A stretch of DNA of 56,639 nt, taken from Bacteroidales bacterium. GTDB lineage: Bacteria; Bacteroidota; Bacteroidia; Bacteroidales; UBA3824. The stretch spans positions 1-56,639 of the forward strand of contig JAFXUC010000067.1 of NCBI GenBank assembly GCA_017535325.1, written 5' to 3'. Below, in pieces: positions 8,054-19,100 of the stretch. Both the position numbers and the translations under genes were made by a program. The first letter of the stretch is position 1. Each line of letters starts with the position of its first letter. The notes beneath the pieces were generated by a model. That model did not search any database, was not told the DNA's origin, and was given only the letters and a program-made list of their open reading frames with translations.

Positions 8054-9106
8054 TTAATCCGTGAATTTTGATTCGATTTCCTGTGCCTCGGTTACGTGGA
8101 TTTGTACGCCCTCGTTGAAACAAACGATGAAAGACTGTTTCAAGTTCAAAGCCTTTTCTGCCTCTTGCGCATCGTTGTATGAACGGTAGCAGCCAATCCA
8201 GTATTTGTAATAACCGTCAACTTCTTTTTCGTCAATCGTTAAATCACCTTTATAAAGGCGTTGAAGTTTTTTGGCTGACCATTTTTTCTTGTCGGCAAGA
8301 ATCTGGATTCTGTATGCCAAACCTTCGTTGGGATTGTTGGAAGTTACACGTTTCAAAGTTGCCGCGTTTTGAAGTGCCGTGATTCTGCGTTTTGCCTCGC
8401 TGACGTATTTGCCGTTGGGATAGCGTGCAATATAGCGGTTGTAACCGTCAATCGTGTTGGTCTGAACCGTCTGATTCCATGCTGCCTGCTCTGCCGCGTC
8501 TTCTTTTTCTTTCTTGGCATTCTGACTTGCGTAGAGTTTCAAAGCGTTGTAACAGTTGGTTCCCGCGTCAATAAACTTGGATTTTGAAGCCGCCAAATCA
8601 CTTTTGAGTTTTGTGTAAGTGGTGGTTTCAAGTCCTTTGGTCGCAAGTTTGCCGTAGGGGTTCAACAATGCCGAACCTTCCTGCAAATTTGTTTCAGCCG
8701 TTCCCATGTATTCGTCGGCACTCGTCTTGTCGGCAGGGAAAGTAAAGGTTGCCTCGTCCAAAACCGCTTTATAAAGTCTGAAAAGCGATTCATAAGATTT
8801 TTCATAATACTTGGTCGCTTTTATACGCAGGGATTTTGCCTCAACGGTTTTTTTCTCGGCTTTTTTCTGTTTGCCTTTTTTGGTGGCTGAGAGAAATTTC
8901 GCGTTGGCTTTGTCCTGTGTCTCCGCTTGGGAAACAAGTTTTTCGCCCTTTGCTATGTCCTCTTGAAGTTGCGTAAGCGTAGTGCTTTGTTCTTCTGTAA
9001 TGTAATCGACAAGAAGGTCAAACATATCCGTTCCTTCTTGGGCAAACGATGTGCCCGACATAAACAGGAAGGATAAAACTGCTATCGGTTTGAATATCTT
9101 TTTCAT
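8054..9106 (-). CDS. Secreted SPOR-like domain protein with helical middle
   Basis: 350 residues. A signal peptide ending near residue 22 (GTSFAQ) leads into a long Lys/Glu/Ala-rich helical region (~30-210), then a short TPR-like stretch (YNRYIARYPNGKYVSEAKRR). The C-terminal SPOR-like segment (AYRIQILADKKK to about residue 335) has repeated aromatic and basic positions. SPOR domains bind denuded peptidoglycan at division sites or the envelope, so a periplasmic or outer-membrane structural role is likely. It is transcribed alone from the consensus promoter at 9197-9227. I do not recognise a named orthologue. Confidence 0.7.
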   Translation of the reverse strand: MKKIFKPIAVLSFLFMSGTSFAQEGTDMFDLLVDYITEEQSTTLTQLQEDIAKGEKLVSQAETQDKANAKFLSATKKGKQKKAEKKTVEAKSLRIKATKYYEKSYESLFRLYKAVLDEATFTFPADKTSADEYMGTAETNLQEGSALLNPYGKLATKGLETTTYTKLKSDLAASKSKFIDAGTNCYNALKLYASQNAKKEKEDAAEQAAWNQTVQTNTIDGYNRYIARYPNGKYVSEAKRRITALQNAATLKRVTSNNPNEGLAYRIQILADKKKWSAKKLQRLYKGDLTIDEKEVDGYYKYWIGCYRSYNDAQEAEKALNLKQSFIVCFNEGVQIHVTEAQEIESKFTD

Positions 9107-9196
9107 ATTATTTTATGTTTTTAAATTAATTTTATTCCTTAAAAATCCTAATTGCAAAATTGTTGCCAAATTTTTTTCTTGACAAAATTCACGCTG

Positions 9197-9227
9197 CAAA
9201 GATAGTTTTAAAAGTTTTCTTTACAAA
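9197..9227 (-). promoter_or_regulatory. Promoter of the SPOR-domain gene
   Basis: Minus strand TTTG (9227-9224), 19-base spacer, TATCTTTG (9204-9197). The predicted start is near 9190, about 84 bases upstream of the ATG, leaving an AT-rich leader without obvious structure. Confidence 0.65.
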
Positions 9228-9323
9228 AAAATATCGGATTTTTTTTTTGTTTTTTTTCGTTAACGCCAATCATAATTTTTGTTAACCAAGTAATATTTTG
9301 CCGTTTATTAACGTCAAAAATAT

Positions 9324-9331
9324 TAAATTTG
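9324..9331 (+). promoter_or_regulatory. -7 promoter element of the thioredoxin-fold/rlmN operon
   Basis: TAAATTTG matches the Bacteroidetes -7 box. The nearest upstream TTTG (9297-9300) is 23 bases away, longer than ideal. Predicted start near 9337 gives an ~18-base leader. Confidence 0.45.
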
Positions 9332-9354
9332 CACTTTTAAAACTTTTATATGAT

Positions 9355-10410
9355 ATGAAAAAGATTTTGGCGGCACTCTTTGCCGTGCTGTTGTGGTGTC
9401 CTGCAAAGGCGCAGGAAGATTTGGGTCCGATAAAGTGGCTTACGTTTGAAGAGGCGGAAAAACTTGACTCCGCCGAAAACCGTCCTTTTTTGATTGACGT
9501 ATATACCGACTGGTGCGGCTGGTGCAAGCGCATGATGGCGACAACTTTTCACAACCGGCAGTTGGCAAGTTATATAAACCAGAATTTCTATTGTGTGAGG
9601 TTTGATGCCGAAACTCAGGACACGATACAGTTTTTAGGTCAGACTTGGGTCTCTGACGGTCATAACAACCGTCTTGCAAGACATCTTCTTGGCGACAGAA
9701 TGTCTTATCCCACAATCGTTTACATGGACAAGCAAAAACACATCGCTCCTGTGCCGGGATATATGGAAGTCAAAAGCATAGAGCCTATTTTGGTGTATTT
9801 TGCGGAGGATTTGTCCGGAAACCTCGCTTTGGAAGAGTTCAAGGATATGTATATGTTTAATTATCCGACGATTTACAAGGACGATTTGGCGCATCTGAAA
9901 GATACAAAAGTGGATACGCTCGGCAAAATCAACTGGAAAACTTTTGACGAGGCGGCAAAACTTTATAAGGAAAAGCAAAAGCCGGTTTTGATTGACATCT
10001 ACATCGACCCGAAATACAGAGGTTATGTGCCGTACTGCACGATGAACTCTATGATTCACGAGGGCGTGGTCTTAAAAAACAAAAAACTCTGCGATTATAT
10101 CAACGAGAATTTTTATCCTATAAGGTTTGAGGCTACAACCAAAGACACGATTTACTGGCTTGCTGACACTCTGAGGCAGCATCCGCACGTCTCTTTGGGC
10201 GAAAACATGCCGAATCATTTTACGCACGCTCTTATGAACAACAATTTCAAGTTTCCCGCGTTGTTCTTTTTTGACAAAAATTTGGCATATTTGGGAAAAA
10301 CCGACGTGTTTTTTTCGTCGGATTTGTGGCTTGTAATCTTGAAATTTTACGCAACGGAAGCGTACAAAACCCAAAATTTTGAAACTTTTTACAGGAACAA
10401 TCATAAGTAA
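9355..10410 (+). CDS. Secreted protein with two thioredoxin-like domains
   Basis: 351 residues from the ATG at 9355, which starts a typical signal peptide (MKKILAALFAVLLWCPAKAQ). An upstream in-frame start at 9298 would put the promoter inside the gene. Domain 1 (~28-150) carries an active-site CGWC within YTDWCGWCKRMM, as in DUF255/thioredoxin_7 proteins. Domain 2 (~190-340) repeats the same lead-in (WKTFDEAAKLYKEKQKPVLI) but has lost the CxxC, reading PKYRGYVPYC, so it is probably structural or substrate-binding. Periplasmic thiol-disulfide exchange is likely. The rlmN start codon follows the stop with no gap. Confidence 0.8.
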   Translation: MKKILAALFAVLLWCPAKAQEDLGPIKWLTFEEAEKLDSAENRPFLIDVYTDWCGWCKRMMATTFHNRQLASYINQNFYCVRFDAETQDTIQFLGQTWVSDGHNNRLARHLLGDRMSYPTIVYMDKQKHIAPVPGYMEVKSIEPILVYFAEDLSGNLALEEFKDMYMFNYPTIYKDDLAHLKDTKVDTLGKINWKTFDEAAKLYKEKQKPVLIDIYIDPKYRGYVPYCTMNSMIHEGVVLKNKKLCDYINENFYPIRFEATTKDTIYWLADTLRQHPHVSLGENMPNHFTHALMNNNFKFPALFFFDKNLAYLGKTDVFFSSDLWLVILKFYATEAYKTQNFETFYRNNHK

Positions 10411-11424
10411 ATGGATACACTTTTCGGAAAAACATTAGCGGAGTTGACGGAGATAGTTTTGAGGCTCAACCTCCCGAAATTCACCGCAAAACAACTTGCC
10501 GACTGGCTTTATAAAAAGGACATCTCGTCAATCGGGGAGATGACAAACCTTTCTAAAAAAGCCCGCGCACTTTTGGAAGAAAACTTTGTTTTCGGACTTT
10601 CTGCGCCCGTAAAAGAGACTGTCTCAAAGGACGGTACAAAAAAATACCTCTTTCAGACGGACGAAAACCGCTACGTGGAAGCCGCATATATTCCCGACAA
10701 AGACCGCGCAACGCTTTGCATTTCGTGTCAAAACGGCTGCAAAATGGGCTGCAAGTTTTGTAATACGGGTTTGCAGGGCTTCGGCGGAAACCTTTCCGTC
10801 AACCAAATCCTCAACCAGATAAAATCCTTGCCCGAAAGAAACACGCTCACAAATCTCGTTTTTATGGGAATGGGCGAGCCTTTGGACAATCTTGAAAATA
10901 TTTTAAAGGCGTTGGAAATTCTTACTTCCGACTACGGTTACGCGATGTCGCCGCACAGAATTACGCTTTCAACGGTAGGTGTTTTGCCCGCGCTGAAAGA
11001 CTTTTTGGAAAAAACTGACGTACATCTCGCGGTTTCGGTTCATAATCCTTTCCCGGAAGAAAGGTCTCAGATTATGCCGATTGAAAACGCCCAGCCGCTT
11101 GAAAAAACAATCAAAATGATTGAAAAATATGATTTCCGCCATCAAAGGAGATTTTCAGCGGAATATATTATGATTCAGGGTTTTAACGACAGCGCAAAAC
11201 ACGCCCGCAAATTGGCTGAAATTTTAAGAAACATTCCGTCGAGGGTCAATCTTATCCGTTATCACGAACACCCCGGCAGCGATTTCAAAGCCTCGTCCGA
11301 AATCAAAATTCACGAGTTTCAGGAAATTCTTAACTCACGCGGAATCATTACGACAATCCGCGCTTCAAGGGGCGAAGATATTTTTGCCGCCTGCGGACTT
11401 TTGAGTACAAAAAACATGAAATAA
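10411..11424 (+). CDS. rlmN: 23S rRNA (adenine2503-C2)-methyltransferase RlmN
   Basis: 337 residues. The radical SAM cluster motif is at Cys110, Cys114 and Cys117 (GCKMGCKFC), followed by NTGLQGFGGNLS, and the signature MGMGEPLDN lies near residue 150. The C-terminal RASRGEDIFAACGLL carries Cys328, the second cysteine of the dual-methylation mechanism. RlmN methylates A2503 of 23S rRNA and A37 of some tRNAs. Length and motif order are typical. It is translated immediately after the thioredoxin-fold gene, presumably from the same promoter, and is followed by a strong terminator. Confidence 0.95.
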   Translation: MDTLFGKTLAELTEIVLRLNLPKFTAKQLADWLYKKDISSIGEMTNLSKKARALLEENFVFGLSAPVKETVSKDGTKKYLFQTDENRYVEAAYIPDKDRATLCISCQNGCKMGCKFCNTGLQGFGGNLSVNQILNQIKSLPERNTLTNLVFMGMGEPLDNLENILKALEILTSDYGYAMSPHRITLSTVGVLPALKDFLEKTDVHLAVSVHNPFPEERSQIMPIENAQPLEKTIKMIEKYDFRHQRRFSAEYIMIQGFNDSAKHARKLAEILRNIPSRVNLIRYHEHPGSDFKASSEIKIHEFQEILNSRGIITTIRASRGEDIFAACGLLSTKNMK

Positions 11425-11455
11425 AAAAAACGCGCCGTAAAGCGCGTTTTTTTTA
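11422..11455. terminator. Bidirectional terminator between rlmN and the OmpA-type gene
   Basis: ACGCGC (11430-11435) pairs with GCGCGT (11442-11447) around a 6-base loop. It is flanked by an A run on the left and a T run on the right, and serves the convergent genes ending at 11424 and 11463. Confidence 0.85.
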
Positions 11456-11462
11456 TTATTAG

Positions 11463-13103
11463 TTATTGTTGTTTGACGTGTTCTTTAAGTTCGTAACGGC
11501 GGTTTTTCATGCGGTTTTCTTCCGTGGTGTTCGGATAGCGCGGCTCTGTAAACCACCTTGTTATACAATGTATACGGCTTTGTGGAACACCGCGTTTTGT
11601 AAGCTCCGCTTTGATTGCTTTCGCTCTTTCCATACCGAGAGTCTTGTTGTGCGCTATTGAACCGGTCGTACAGGTGTGTCCTATTGCGTCAAGTTCTATT
11701 TCAGGATACTCTTTCAACAATGCCGCCAAACGGTCAAGTTCTTTGGAGTGCCGCGCAGTTTTCGGAACTACGGAGTTAAGGTCGCAATAGTTGTCGTTAA
11801 GAATATTCAGCAACATTTGAAGCGTGTCCTTTACGTTGAATACGGGTTGGGGCTCCGGCTCTTTGATTTTTGCCGTGTCAACAACAACCACTTTTTGCGT
11901 GTCAACAACTTCCACCTTCTGAGTGTCCACAACCACCGGCTCAACAGGATTTACCCAGACTGTATCGCCCTGGTCGTTGATGAAAAACTCATCGGATTCG
12001 ATGTCGCGTTTTTTACGCTGGTTTTCTTTGTCGTCAAGGGCAACGGTGTCTCTGCGACGGCGGCGGCGTTCCACTTCGTCAGCGTCCAACGCTTCTATGA
12101 GGTTGAGGTCTTCGTCTTCGGTGGCTTTCAGACGGCGTGCCTTGTGAAGGGCTTCGTCAAATTCCATGGCAACCTGCGGATTGTCTATCGCAATTCTGTA
12201 ACGGAAACCGATTGTTGCGCCGACGGAAAGAAATTTGGCATTCTCCGCCTGAGTAGTCATCAAGCCGTTGTAAGTGCCTTTGTAACCAGCCCTTACGCCG
12301 TCTTCCTTGCTGACACATTCCGGGTCGTAAACATAATGCGCGGCGTAGTTGTCCATAACGCTCGACAAGCCGTATGTTGCCTGAAAGTTGAGCATTATTT
12401 CCCATTTTGAGGTCAAAGCATACATAAAGCCTGCCTCACCGATTGCCGAAAACGAAATTTTATAATCGTATTTGCCCGTAAAACCAGTCGTGTCATAAAG
12501 CCTGTAACGTGCCATGTCTTCAAGTTCAAGATCCCACTGCTCGTAATAGGCTTTCGTCGTGATTTTGCCGCCGGTGTTTTCGTACTTGTTTTGAACGGCG
12601 AAAAAGTTTGCCTGCAAACCCGCGCCGAGATTCAGTTTCAATCGTCCCGTGATGTTGGTCTGAAAAAAGATTTCAACAGGGATTTCCAGCATCGTTACGC
12701 TCTGACGCTCCTCAAAAACATTGTAATACGTTCTGTAAGTGTAGGAGCGGGGCTGCTCGTAAAAATCAAGCGCGCCGCTTTGACTCTGCATAAAATTCAT
12801 GGTAGCCGACGAAACGTAATCCTGAAACCTCAGTCCGACTCCGATTCCGGAATGAGGTGCAAAATAGTGCCTTAGTCCCGCTTTCAAATCGATACCGTAT
12901 TTCAGTTCTCCGGTTGCGCCCGCTTGAAGCAAATCATAGTTCATGCCTTGAAGTCCCATACCGCCTTCCAAGGTGAAATAGTTGCCGACCAAGCAGGGCA
13001 GGCGCAGACGATGTTTTTTTGCAGGTGTTTCGTCATCCTGTCCTAAAACATGTTGCAGCGGCAAAACAGCCGCTAACAACATCAGTAAAAATTTCATTTT
13101 CAT
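11463..13103 (-). CDS. OmpA-family outer-membrane protein
   Basis: 546 residues with a signal peptide (LLMLLAAVLPLQHVLGQ). Residues ~30-310 have the alternating, Tyr/Gly-rich pattern of a beta-barrel. A charged linker (~320-420) contains three VVDT-type repeats, and an OmpA-like C-terminal domain (~430-540) includes LDAIGHTCTTGS, ERAKAIKAELTKRGV and a final NRRYEL. OmpA domains bind peptidoglycan. It is translated directly after the giant T9SS-exported protein: TAA and ATG share base 13103. That coupling suggests a barrel that anchors or presents the giant protein, perhaps like PorP/SprF with its cargo, but PorP/SprF identity is not shown. Confidence 0.85.
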   Translation of the reverse strand: MKMKFLLMLLAAVLPLQHVLGQDDETPAKKHRLRLPCLVGNYFTLEGGMGLQGMNYDLLQAGATGELKYGIDLKAGLRHYFAPHSGIGVGLRFQDYVSSATMNFMQSQSGALDFYEQPRSYTYRTYYNVFEERQSVTMLEIPVEIFFQTNITGRLKLNLGAGLQANFFAVQNKYENTGGKITTKAYYEQWDLELEDMARYRLYDTTGFTGKYDYKISFSAIGEAGFMYALTSKWEIMLNFQATYGLSSVMDNYAAHYVYDPECVSKEDGVRAGYKGTYNGLMTTQAENAKFLSVGATIGFRYRIAIDNPQVAMEFDEALHKARRLKATEDEDLNLIEALDADEVERRRRRRDTVALDDKENQRKKRDIESDEFFINDQGDTVWVNPVEPVVVDTQKVEVVDTQKVVVVDTAKIKEPEPQPVFNVKDTLQMLLNILNDNYCDLNSVVPKTARHSKELDRLAALLKEYPEIELDAIGHTCTTGSIAHNKTLGMERAKAIKAELTKRGVPQSRIHCITRWFTEPRYPNTTEENRMKNRRYELKEHVKQQ

Positions 13104-16100
13104 TATTTTACGATAATTTTAAAATTCAACATTTTTTTGCCCGAAACCAAAACCGTTCCGCTGTAAAATCCGGCGTTCAGGCTTACGGGGTTGAGTTTTT
13201 CAACCGCAGAAATCTTTTCTACAACAGTTCCCAACTGGTTGTAAATGAGAATTTCTGTATTCGGGAAATTTTCTTCGCCAAAATTCTCCAACTCTATGTA
13301 GAACATTTTGCCGGATTCAGCCGGGTTCGGATAGACGTTTACAGAGACCGCTTTGCGTTTGCCGATGCTTTCAATCGTGAAACTTTCATCGGGACAAACC
13401 CTGAAACTGCCGCCCGTAACGTCAACAACCTTTACCGAAAAACTGTGCTTTTGTCCGTCGGTCATATATTTCAACAAGTCCAAAAACTGTTTTGTCTCGC
13501 CCGGAATTTCTTTCATGTCGATAAACCATGTATATTGGTCATTAAGAAAATGCTGTCCGGAATTGTCAATTGCAATCACGTCGTCATAAACCTTGATGTT
13601 GTATTCTGACGGATAGTCGCCGGGGAAAGTTACCGTGTCGTCTGCCGTGTAACTCTCTTTCCTGAAAGTAAGTTTCAAAGGTTCGTTGCCGCCTTTGAGC
13701 GCGCCTTTCGGTATTCTGAAAGTTATCTGCTCTTTCAAGTCCTCGTTATAAACCTCCATCGTCTCTATGGAGACAAAGTCGGCTTTGGAATATTTCGTGT
13801 CCAAAGTAAAGGTCAGCATAACGTCTTCGCCGTCGCAGAAAGTGGTTATCGAATTGTCGTTCGGCGCGGTAAATTTGTAATCGCCGTTGACGCGGACTTC
13901 ATAGATGATGTCGAGTTTTATTTTCATAATCTGACATTCGTAGTCTTTGGGAGTGAAGTCCTCGTTCCAGCCTTCGCCGCCGAGAGGATTGATGTAGACA
14001 TAAAGCATGTTTTCACCGTCGGGTTTGAGCGTTTTCAGATAATCTGAGGTTACGGTAAGAACGTTGCCGGTGAAATATACGCCGTCGGTAGTCTTGCCGT
14101 AGTAAACTCCGTCTTTGGAATCTTTTATCGCAAAAACCGTGTTGCCGTTCAGGTTGATGTCAAAAGTCTGGCTTTCGATTTCGTCTGACGAGTAATAAAC
14201 CGGCAGCGAAATCACCGTGTCTGAGCCGTTGGCAAATTTTGAATCGTCAAAAACAGTGAAATCCGCGCTGAGAATCTCAGTGTTGCCAGCGTTGTCGGAA
14301 ACTCTTATATAAAGTGTGTGAGCACCGCTCTTTAAGCCGACAAGCGTTGACGGGTCAAGGTTTTGGAAATTGTCTTTGTTGTCCCAAGAATATTCCATGC
14401 TCTTGACGCCGCTGAAAAGGTCGGTTACATTGAAGCCCGCTTCTGCGCCGTTGCGGAAGAAATATTTCATGCCGCCGTCAACAGTAACTGTTATATTATA
14501 ACGTGTCTTGTTGACAGATGATGCCTCGGCTTTGGTGTCGGGCGCACTCTTGTCTATTTTTATGATTCTTTCCTCATGGCAGATAATGTTGCTTTCAGGG
14601 TCTTTTATCTCATAAACGACAGTGTTTTCGCCTTCCTCGCTGATAACTTCGTTTTCTATGTCTTCGACCTTGTGTCCGTTGATGTGCAACTCGCTGCCCT
14701 CGTCAAATGCGCTCATGTCGGGTGCTTTGAGATGTACGTCGCCGTTGTGCCAGATGTCTTCTATTTCTATGCTTTTGAGCGGTTCTACTATTGTTACGCT
14801 GATGACGTAATTTTCAGACGTCAAAACCGCCTTGTCGCCGTCTTTTACTGAGGACGTGGTTTTAAGTACGTTGTCAGTTACGCTTACATTGCTGTTGTCG
14901 GAAGTGAAAACCACCGTTTCGGGATAGGGGAGTTTTATCTCCGCGTTTTTGCCCAGAGTGTAAGAGACTGTCTGCTGCAAAATTCTTACTGTTACTTTGA
15001 AATCCTCTTCGCTGTCGTTGTGATTTTTGTCGCCGACAATCTTGCAATAAACAGTGTATACGCCCGGTGCGCTTGCCGAAGGTATTTCGCTTGAATATTC
15101 ACCGTCTTCACCGAGCCGGTAAAGAATTTCACCGTCAGAGGTTTCTCCTGCGGTCAAAAGCGGTTGCGCCTGACCGGTAAAAGAGAGTGCGCCCGCGCTT
15201 TCAGGCTCTTTTGAAAATTCGGGATTTGCTTTTGCAATCTCGAATGTGGTCTCTTTGTCTGAAATTACATAATTGCCGCCGTTTTTGTCGGTGATTTTTA
15301 TTGTCGCCGTACCCGCGTCGGTGTTGTTTTCGTAAGTGATTTCAAACTCGTCTGAGGGAATTACCGTCTCGCCGTCTTTTACGGTGATTGCCGGTTTTTG
15401 CGCCTCGCCGTTGTAAACTATCTCCTCTACATCAATTGTTATGACGGGCGATTCAACTTTTTTCGCGGTGATTGTTGCCGTGGTTTCAGACTGATTGTCT
15501 GCTGTTGCGATTTTGTAGTTGCTGACTTCTCCTTCATTTAATTTTATTTTTATTTCCGAAATCGTTACTGTTTTGTTTTCACCTGCGTTCTCATCTTCAA
15601 ACGTACCTGTTGCGGTGATTGCGGGTTTGTCATCGCCGTCAATAAGACCGCTTAGTACAGCGTTCTCAAAATTGAGCGCAGCATCGGTTGTGCCGTCATA
15701 AGTTTTGTCTTCAGCGGTAATGCCGGAAATAACGGTAAGTGCTTTCGTTGAGATAACGCCGAGGGTTGATATGACGATTGTCTCAGACGGCAGAGTGTAG
15801 AAAATACCGTTTTCGTTGTCAGTGTATTCAAGAAGATTGGTTTTTGCAGTTATAGTCTTGTTTTCTCCTGCTTTTTCGTCGTCGTAATTAATTGAGTGGA
15901 ACTGCAAGTATAGACCTTTGTATACCAAATATGTATCAGAACCGCCGTTGTACAACTCGCGGGTACCGCCGTCGTCTGTTTTTGCCCTTGCGTAAACTTT
16001 GCCGTCGTATTCTTTTGTCAGAGAAAGAAGTGCCGCGAGTTCCTCAGCAGTGATTTCAGCGGTCTTTATTTTTGCAATTTTTACGTCTTTTTCAACTTTT

Positions 16101-19100
16101 GAGTATGAAAAAACACCTGTTTCGTCGTTGTATTTTTCAAAAATACGGTTTCCGTAATCGTCAGAAAAAGTAAGCACTTTTTCTTTTCCGCCTGTTATCG
16201 AATAAAAAGCGTAATCGTCTGCCAAAACGGGCGTTGAGTTATAGTTGTAAATTGCAGCCTGTTGTCCGATAAATTCAGGACAGGCTGTTTCTTCGCCGTC
16301 GTCATTTACTGTTGACGAAATTTTGACGGTGGCACTTTCGCTTCCGTAAAAGAGTCCGTAACCTGCTGTACCAGTTGCAGAGAATTTTCCGCCGGAAATT
16401 GTGGTTGTGCCGCCGTGGATTTGTATTACCGAGGAATATGCGTTTGTAAACTCGCCGCCCGTTACCGTAAGTTCGCCGCCGGTGATGTTCAGTACAGGGT
16501 AAGAACTTGTGGTGCCGGCTGGCGGTACTATTGCATTAAACTTTCCGCCGTTGATTGTGAGTTTTCCGCTTATAACATTGATGTTGCACGTAATGTTACA
16601 TTCCTTGTTGCCCGGCGAAAATACGAAAGTTTTGTCTTCGACTTCGATGTCATCTGTTGATTGGTCGGTTATTTCGTTTTCAAGAGTTTCGATTGTAATA
16701 TCCGTTACAGCACCGGGATAATTGCTTGAAGTTAACGCATCTTTCAAATTAGTGAAATATTTTGTAACATCTTTGTTATCTTGTTTGTACGTTGCTTTGA
16801 ATTTCGCTAATGCAAACGTTACTTTTAATGAGTCTCCATACTCCAAACCGTTGCCGGCTTTGTCGAAAGCATAATAGATTACCGTTTTTCCGGCTAAATT
16901 CTTTGCATCAATACCCGTAGCTGCTGTTGTAGAATCGATAAATACGTGATCATTAGTGCCGTCGTTATATATGATTCCACTGAAAGCACTTATTTTGTCG
17001 CCGGTCAAAGTACTACCGTCAGGGGCTTTGTTGTCATCAAATTTAAACGATAATTTTGAGTCAGGAAGTATAATAACTTCGTTGGAATTATACGCGTCAT
17101 GAGTACTTACTTTCGGGACAGCCACGCCGTCACATTCGATTGTGATACTTGGTTTATAACTATCAAAATTTACCGTGCGTTTTTTCAAAGCGTAGACATT
17201 TCCGTCATCGTCTCTTAATTCGAGAGTTACTTCTGTTTTACCGTCGCCGTCTACATTTATCGAAAAATTATTTTCATCGGTAGTTTCTCCGTTGACGTAA
17301 ATTTTGTGGTCGGTTTCAATGTCCGTTGAAATAGTTTGTCCATAATACGTGTTATTGTCATCTTTGTAAAAGCCGGCATTTTCATAAATGAATTTGCTGC
17401 CTGTATATACAGTAATAGCGCGATACCATTTTTGTTCCAAAACATCTTTAAAATAGTCTTTGATTGTGATTTCGATGTATACATTTTCATCTTCTTTGGC
17501 TTTCAAAGTGTAAGTAGAGCCGTCAACTACATATTCCGTTGTGTTAACGTACCATTTGCCGCTTTCTTGGGTAGCGGTAATAAGTGTTTTACCATCGCTG
17601 TTTGTTATCGGGGCAAAAGTATTGCCGGCGGAATTTTCAAAGTTATATTTTGCGCCTTTGCCGAGGGTGAAAATAGTTTTTGCCTTATCTACTTTAACAT
17701 CTTTTACGGTTTGATTATCTGCATCAAGAAGGTTATAGGGGTCAGTGTCGCTATATTTTTCTTCGAGCATATCATCGTATTCACCATTTGTATTTTTAGC
17801 GTAATAAGCATAGCCCTCATTTAATAAATTGGTGTTATAGTTATCGTAATCTATGTTAACAGCCGCATTATCTCCGCTAAATGTACCGCCTGATAATGAG
17901 ATGTGGCTCATATATGAACTGATACCGTATGTTTTACCGGTGAACGTACCGCCTAAAACCTCTGCAGATCCCATTTCTCCGGCATAAATACCTATACCGT
18001 CATTATCAGTACCGATGAAAGTACCGCCTTTAATAACGAATTTGCTCTTTTGGTTTTCGTAATCATAATCACTCTGATTGATATTAATACCGAAATCTAA
18101 GCCGGAGAATTCTCCGCCGGTAATTTCTGCACTGGCAGAACCTCCTGCATAAAGGCCGTAGTCCGAACCGGAAAACGTACCGCCGCTAATATTTATAGTA
18201 CCGTCTGAAATATATGCAGGGTGAAAACTGATGTATTTCCATGCACTACCGGTTTCTTGTTTAATTGCAAATCCTGTAAAAGTACCGCCTTTGATTTCGG
18301 TAGTTCCGTTATTCTCCGTATATACGCCGCGACCTGCATCACGGTTTGCGGGGGTTAAGTTTTCATCTTCATCGTATGAAAAACTACCGTTATTAATTGT
18401 TAAGTTACCGCCGTCATTAATGATATAATCATAATATGTATTGGAAGGGATACAGGAGTTCAACCCAGACATATCTTTGCAAATTGATAATGTTACAAAG
18501 TTTGTATTTGACGAAGATATAGTTGCCGAACAGCCGCTGGTGATGTGGATGATTTCGGTATAAAAATCGTAATTGCCGCCGTTAATGTTCAACGTTGCGC
18601 TGTTTTCAAGTTCAAAGTGAGCGTATAAATCTGTGCTGCCGTCACCTTTTATAGTAAGTGTTTTGCCTTTGATTTTTACCGCCAATGTATCAATAATGCT
18701 TGCGGGAGTAAAATCAAGCGTGAAATTATACCGGGGTTCAATATATTTAATTGTATTGTTACCGGCATCTACGTGAGTTTTGTCAAAGTAATCAAAATTA
18801 CGTCTGTAATTGTGTATTAATGTGATTGTAACATCATTAACACCACCGTAATCAGCAGTTAATGCTTTTTCCAAAGTACCGAATATTTTTTTCTCCGTGC
18901 CGTAAGAGGCTTCAAAGTATTCCGCTTTTTGAACGGTAAGTGTTCCACCGCAAAACTGTCCCTCAGAATTGTAAAAACTGAAACCATCTCCTCCATAATC
19001 AAGTACATAATCATCATCTCCGACAATTTCACAATCTTCGCCCACAAAGGCAATGCGTTTGTCGGAAGAATAATTGTATGTTCTGAATGGGGTGATATTA

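Noticed and set aside
18000..18300. Possible CRISPR-like periodicity
   Set aside because: The periodic sequence is coding GGTFSG-type repeats with diverged DNA, not identical repeats with unique spacers.
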